Shown here: piece by piece, positions 6,237 to 7,854 of the stretch | Numbering within the stretch: the first letter of the stretch is position 1 | How the letters are laid out: every line of letters begins with the position of its first letter | From: an uncultured Clostridia bacterium | GTDB taxonomy: Bacteria > Bacillota > Clostridia > Peptostreptococcales > Anaerovoracaceae | Direction of reading: 5' to 3' | NCBI GenBank assembly: GCA_938034165.1 | Contig: CALHKP010000020.1 | Span: 1-7,854 of the forward strand | DNA length: 7,854 nt | Notes under the pieces: generated by a model | The model's database searches: none | What the model saw: the letters and a program-made list of their open reading frames with translations, nothing else | Told to the model about the DNA's origin: nothing | Translations under genes and position numbers: made by a program

Positions 6237-7580
6237 ATGGCTAATTTAGTACAGAAGTACATCGACATTGCAAAGGAAAAGAATCCTGGAGAACCAGAAT
6301 TTCTACAGACAGTAGAAGAAGTTCTTACTTCAATTGAACCTGTTCTTGAGGCTCATCCTGAATATGTTGAAGCAGGACTTATCGAAAGACTTATCGAACC
6401 TGAAAGAGGAATCAGCTTCAGAGTTCCATGGGTTGATGATGAAGGAAAAGTTCAGGTAAACAGAGGCTACAGATTCGAATTCAACAGCGCTCTTGGACCT
6501 TACAAAGGTGGAATGAGATTCGCACCTAACGTATATCCTGGAATCCTTAAATTCTTAGGTTTTGAACAGATTTTCAAAAACAGCTTAACTGGCCTACCTA
6601 TCGGTGGTGGTAAAGGCGGTGCAGACTTTGATCCTAACGGAAAATCAAACGGCGAAATCATGAGATTCTGCCAGGCATTTATCTCAGAATTATACAGACA
6701 CATCGGACCTGACACTGACGTTCCTGCAGGAGACCTTGGTGTTGGTGCTAGAGAAATCGGTTACATGATGGGTCAGTACAAAAAATTAACTAACAGATAC
6801 GATGGAACTTGGACAGGTAAGGGAACTCAGAACGGTGGTCTTGCAGGAAGAACTGAAGCTACTGGTTACGGTATCGTATTCTTCGCAAGAGAAATGCTGA
6901 AACACTTCGGTGAAGAACTAAAAGGAAAGACTGTTGCAGTATCAGGATTTGGTAACGTATCATGGGGTACAGTTACTAAGCTGAACGAACTTGGTGCAAA
7001 AGTAATCACAATCTCAGGACCTGACGGATACATCTACGATCCAAACGGCGTAAGCGGAGAAAAAGTTGACTACATGCTTGAACTGAGAAACTCAGGAAAG
7101 AACATCTGCTCACCATACGCAGAAAAATTCGAAGGATCAGAATTCCACGCAGGAAAGAAACCATGGGAAGTTAAGGCTGACCTGTACATTCCATGTGCTA
7201 CTCAGAACGAAATCCGTATCGAAGATGCTCAGGCTATGGTTGCTAACGGATGTAAATACCTCTGCGAAGGTGCTAACATGCCTACAACTAACGAAGCTAT
7301 TGCTTACCTACAGGAAAACGGCGTAATTGTTGGACCTTCAAAGGCTGCTAATGCTGGTGGAGTTGCTTGCTCATGTCTCGAAATGAGCCAGAATGCTCAG
7401 CACATCATCTTCTCAAAGGAAGACGTATATGCTCAGCTAGAAGGAATCATGGTTAACATCCACAAGCTTGCTGCAGATGCTTGCGAAAGATACAACCTTG
7501 GTTACAACCTGTTAGCAGGTGCTAACATCGCTGGATTCGAAAGAGTTGCAGAAGCTATGATGCTTCAGGGTATTGTATAA
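6237..7580 (+). CDS. gdhA: Glutamate dehydrogenase, probably NAD-specific
   Basis: This cytosolic hexameric enzyme interconverts glutamate and 2-oxoglutarate plus ammonium. In glutamate-fermenting clostridia it runs mainly in the catabolic direction. The start at 6237 follows GAGGAG (6225-6230) with a 6-base spacer; the frame reaches back to an ATG at 6204 that has no such site. The 447-residue product has all catalytic residues expected from the C. symbiosum enzyme: Lys90, Lys114, Lys126 (in GGGKGG) and Asp166 (in PAGDLGVG). The nucleotide-binding turn reads GFGNV, and Phe238, Pro262 and Asp263 are present, the set known to favour NAD over NADP in C. symbiosum. EC 1.4.1.2 is therefore more likely than 1.4.1.4. 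Strongly biased codon use (AGA, GGA, AAC, ATC) suggests high expression. The gene stands alone between its own promoter and terminator. Confidence 0.95.
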   Translation: MANLVQKYIDIAKEKNPGEPEFLQTVEEVLTSIEPVLEAHPEYVEAGLIERLIEPERGISFRVPWVDDEGKVQVNRGYRFEFNSALGPYKGGMRFAPNVYPGILKFLGFEQIFKNSLTGLPIGGGKGGADFDPNGKSNGEIMRFCQAFISELYRHIGPDTDVPAGDLGVGAREIGYMMGQYKKLTNRYDGTWTGKGTQNGGLAGRTEATGYGIVFFAREMLKHFGEELKGKTVAVSGFGNVSWGTVTKLNELGAKVITISGPDGYIYDPNGVSGEKVDYMLELRNSGKNICSPYAEKFEGSEFHAGKKPWEVKADLYIPCATQNEIRIEDAQAMVANGCKYLCEGANMPTTNEAIAYLQENGVIVGPSKAANAGGVACSCLEMSQNAQHIIFSKEDVYAQLEGIMVNIHKLAADACERYNLGYNLLAGANIAGFERVAEAMMLQGIV

Positions 7581-7610
7581 TATCTCGCAAAATCCAATAA
7601 AGATATATTT

Positions 7611-7641
7611 AAGGAGATGGAATTTTCCATCTCCTTTTTTT
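7611..7641 (+). terminator. Rho-independent terminator of gdhA
   Basis: A perfect 12-bp stem, AAGGAGATGGAA (7611-7622) with TTCCATCTCCTT (7625-7636), has a two-base apex (in practice a slightly wider loop) and is followed by further T to 7641. It stands 30 bases after the gdhA stop. Confidence 0.93.
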
Positions 7642-7658
7642 GTGGTCTATAAAAGCGG

Positions 7659-7784
7659 TTAGGCTCCGGCACGGTTAGCGGAGACTAAGCATCAATTCTA
7701 AGGCAGTTAGCCTCGACTAAGTTAGCATCAAAGAGTGATTAGTCATGTCAAACTTGACTCTCAGGTTTAGTTAGTCACAGCTAA
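7659..7784. repeat. Cluster of TTAG/CTAA motifs with three TTAG-N6-CTAA dyads
   Basis: In 126 bases TTAG or its complement CTAA occurs 11 times, where about one would be expected by chance. Three pairs have the same spacing and symmetry: TTAG-CGGAGA-CTAA (7675-7688), TTAG-CCTCGA-CTAA (7707-7720) and TTAG-TCACAG-CTAA (7771-7784), each preceded by G. The first two sit inside an imperfect direct repeat, GTTAGC-N4-ACTAA then GCATCAA (7674-7695 and 7706-7731), the second with four extra bases. There is no credible ORF. Possible roles are an operator array for a gene to the right, an intergenic repeat family, or a binding site for a mobile element. Confidence 0.6.
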
Positions 7785-7785
7785 C

Positions 7786-7846
7786 TCAGCGCATATCACA
7801 AAAATGGCAATTTGCGCTTACATTTTTCGTCCCTGATTCAGCGCAA
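7786..7846. repeat. GCGC-containing direct and inverted repeats at the right edge
   Basis: TCAGCGCA occurs at 7786-7793 and 7838-7845. TTGCGCT (7812-7818) is the exact complement of AGCGCAA (7840-7846), giving a possible 7-bp stem with a 21-base loop. No gene is seen between here and the window end. The repeats are short and could belong to a regulatory region or an RNA that continues beyond the window. Confidence 0.35.
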
Positions 7847-7854
7847 TTTTACAT

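Noticed and set aside
7650..7790. CRISPR array
   Set aside because: The repeated motifs are only 4-14 bases, unevenly spaced and in both orientations; there are no constant repeats of 24 or more bases with uniform spacers.

Overview
The window looks like chromosomal DNA of a low-to-medium GC Gram-positive anaerobe, most likely a member of the Clostridia. The reasons are purine-rich AGGAGG-type ribosome sites, sigma-A-like promoters, AGA/GGA-rich codon use, a two-subunit transketolase, and a glutamate dehydrogenase that closely resembles, from memory, the enzyme of Clostridium symbiosum. I cannot name the species.

Layout. (1) Positions 1-1770, minus strand: a group II intron of the bacterial IIC class. 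Its catalytic domain V lies at the window edge (1-37), its reverse transcriptase/maturase gene at 36-1256, and its 5' structural RNA at 1257-1770. Domain VI and the 3' splice site lie outside the window. The intron begins one base after the T-run of a strong terminator, the usual target of this class. (2) Positions 1772-6096, minus strand: one operon read from a promoter at 6068-6096. It holds a possible 26-codon leader ORF (5951-6031), mgtE (Mg2+ channel/transporter, 4466-5860), nnrD (NAD(P)H-hydrate dehydratase, 3605-4459), the transketolase N-terminal subunit (2757-3575) and C-terminal subunit (1828-2757), then a terminator. Gaps between the four main genes are -1, 29 and 6 bases. (3) Positions 6136-7641, plus strand: a divergent single-gene unit with promoter, small 5' hairpin, gdhA (6237-7580) and terminator. 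(4) Positions 7642-7854: no gene, but a dense set of TTAG/CTAA motifs, including three TTAG-N6-CTAA dyads, and a small set of GCGC-containing repeats.

How the parts work together. MgtE brings in Mg2+. Transketolase needs Mg2+ with thiamine diphosphate and feeds the non-oxidative pentose phosphate pathway. NnrD repairs damaged NAD(P)H. GdhA links glutamate to 2-oxoglutarate and ammonium. A metabolic theme for the operon is only an inference. The protein genes are ordinary housekeeping genes. The parts most worth a second look are the mgtE leader (small ORF, 9-bp inverted repeat, TAG in frame with mgtE) and the TTAG-N6-CTAA cluster after gdhA. I see no clear new defence or mobile system.
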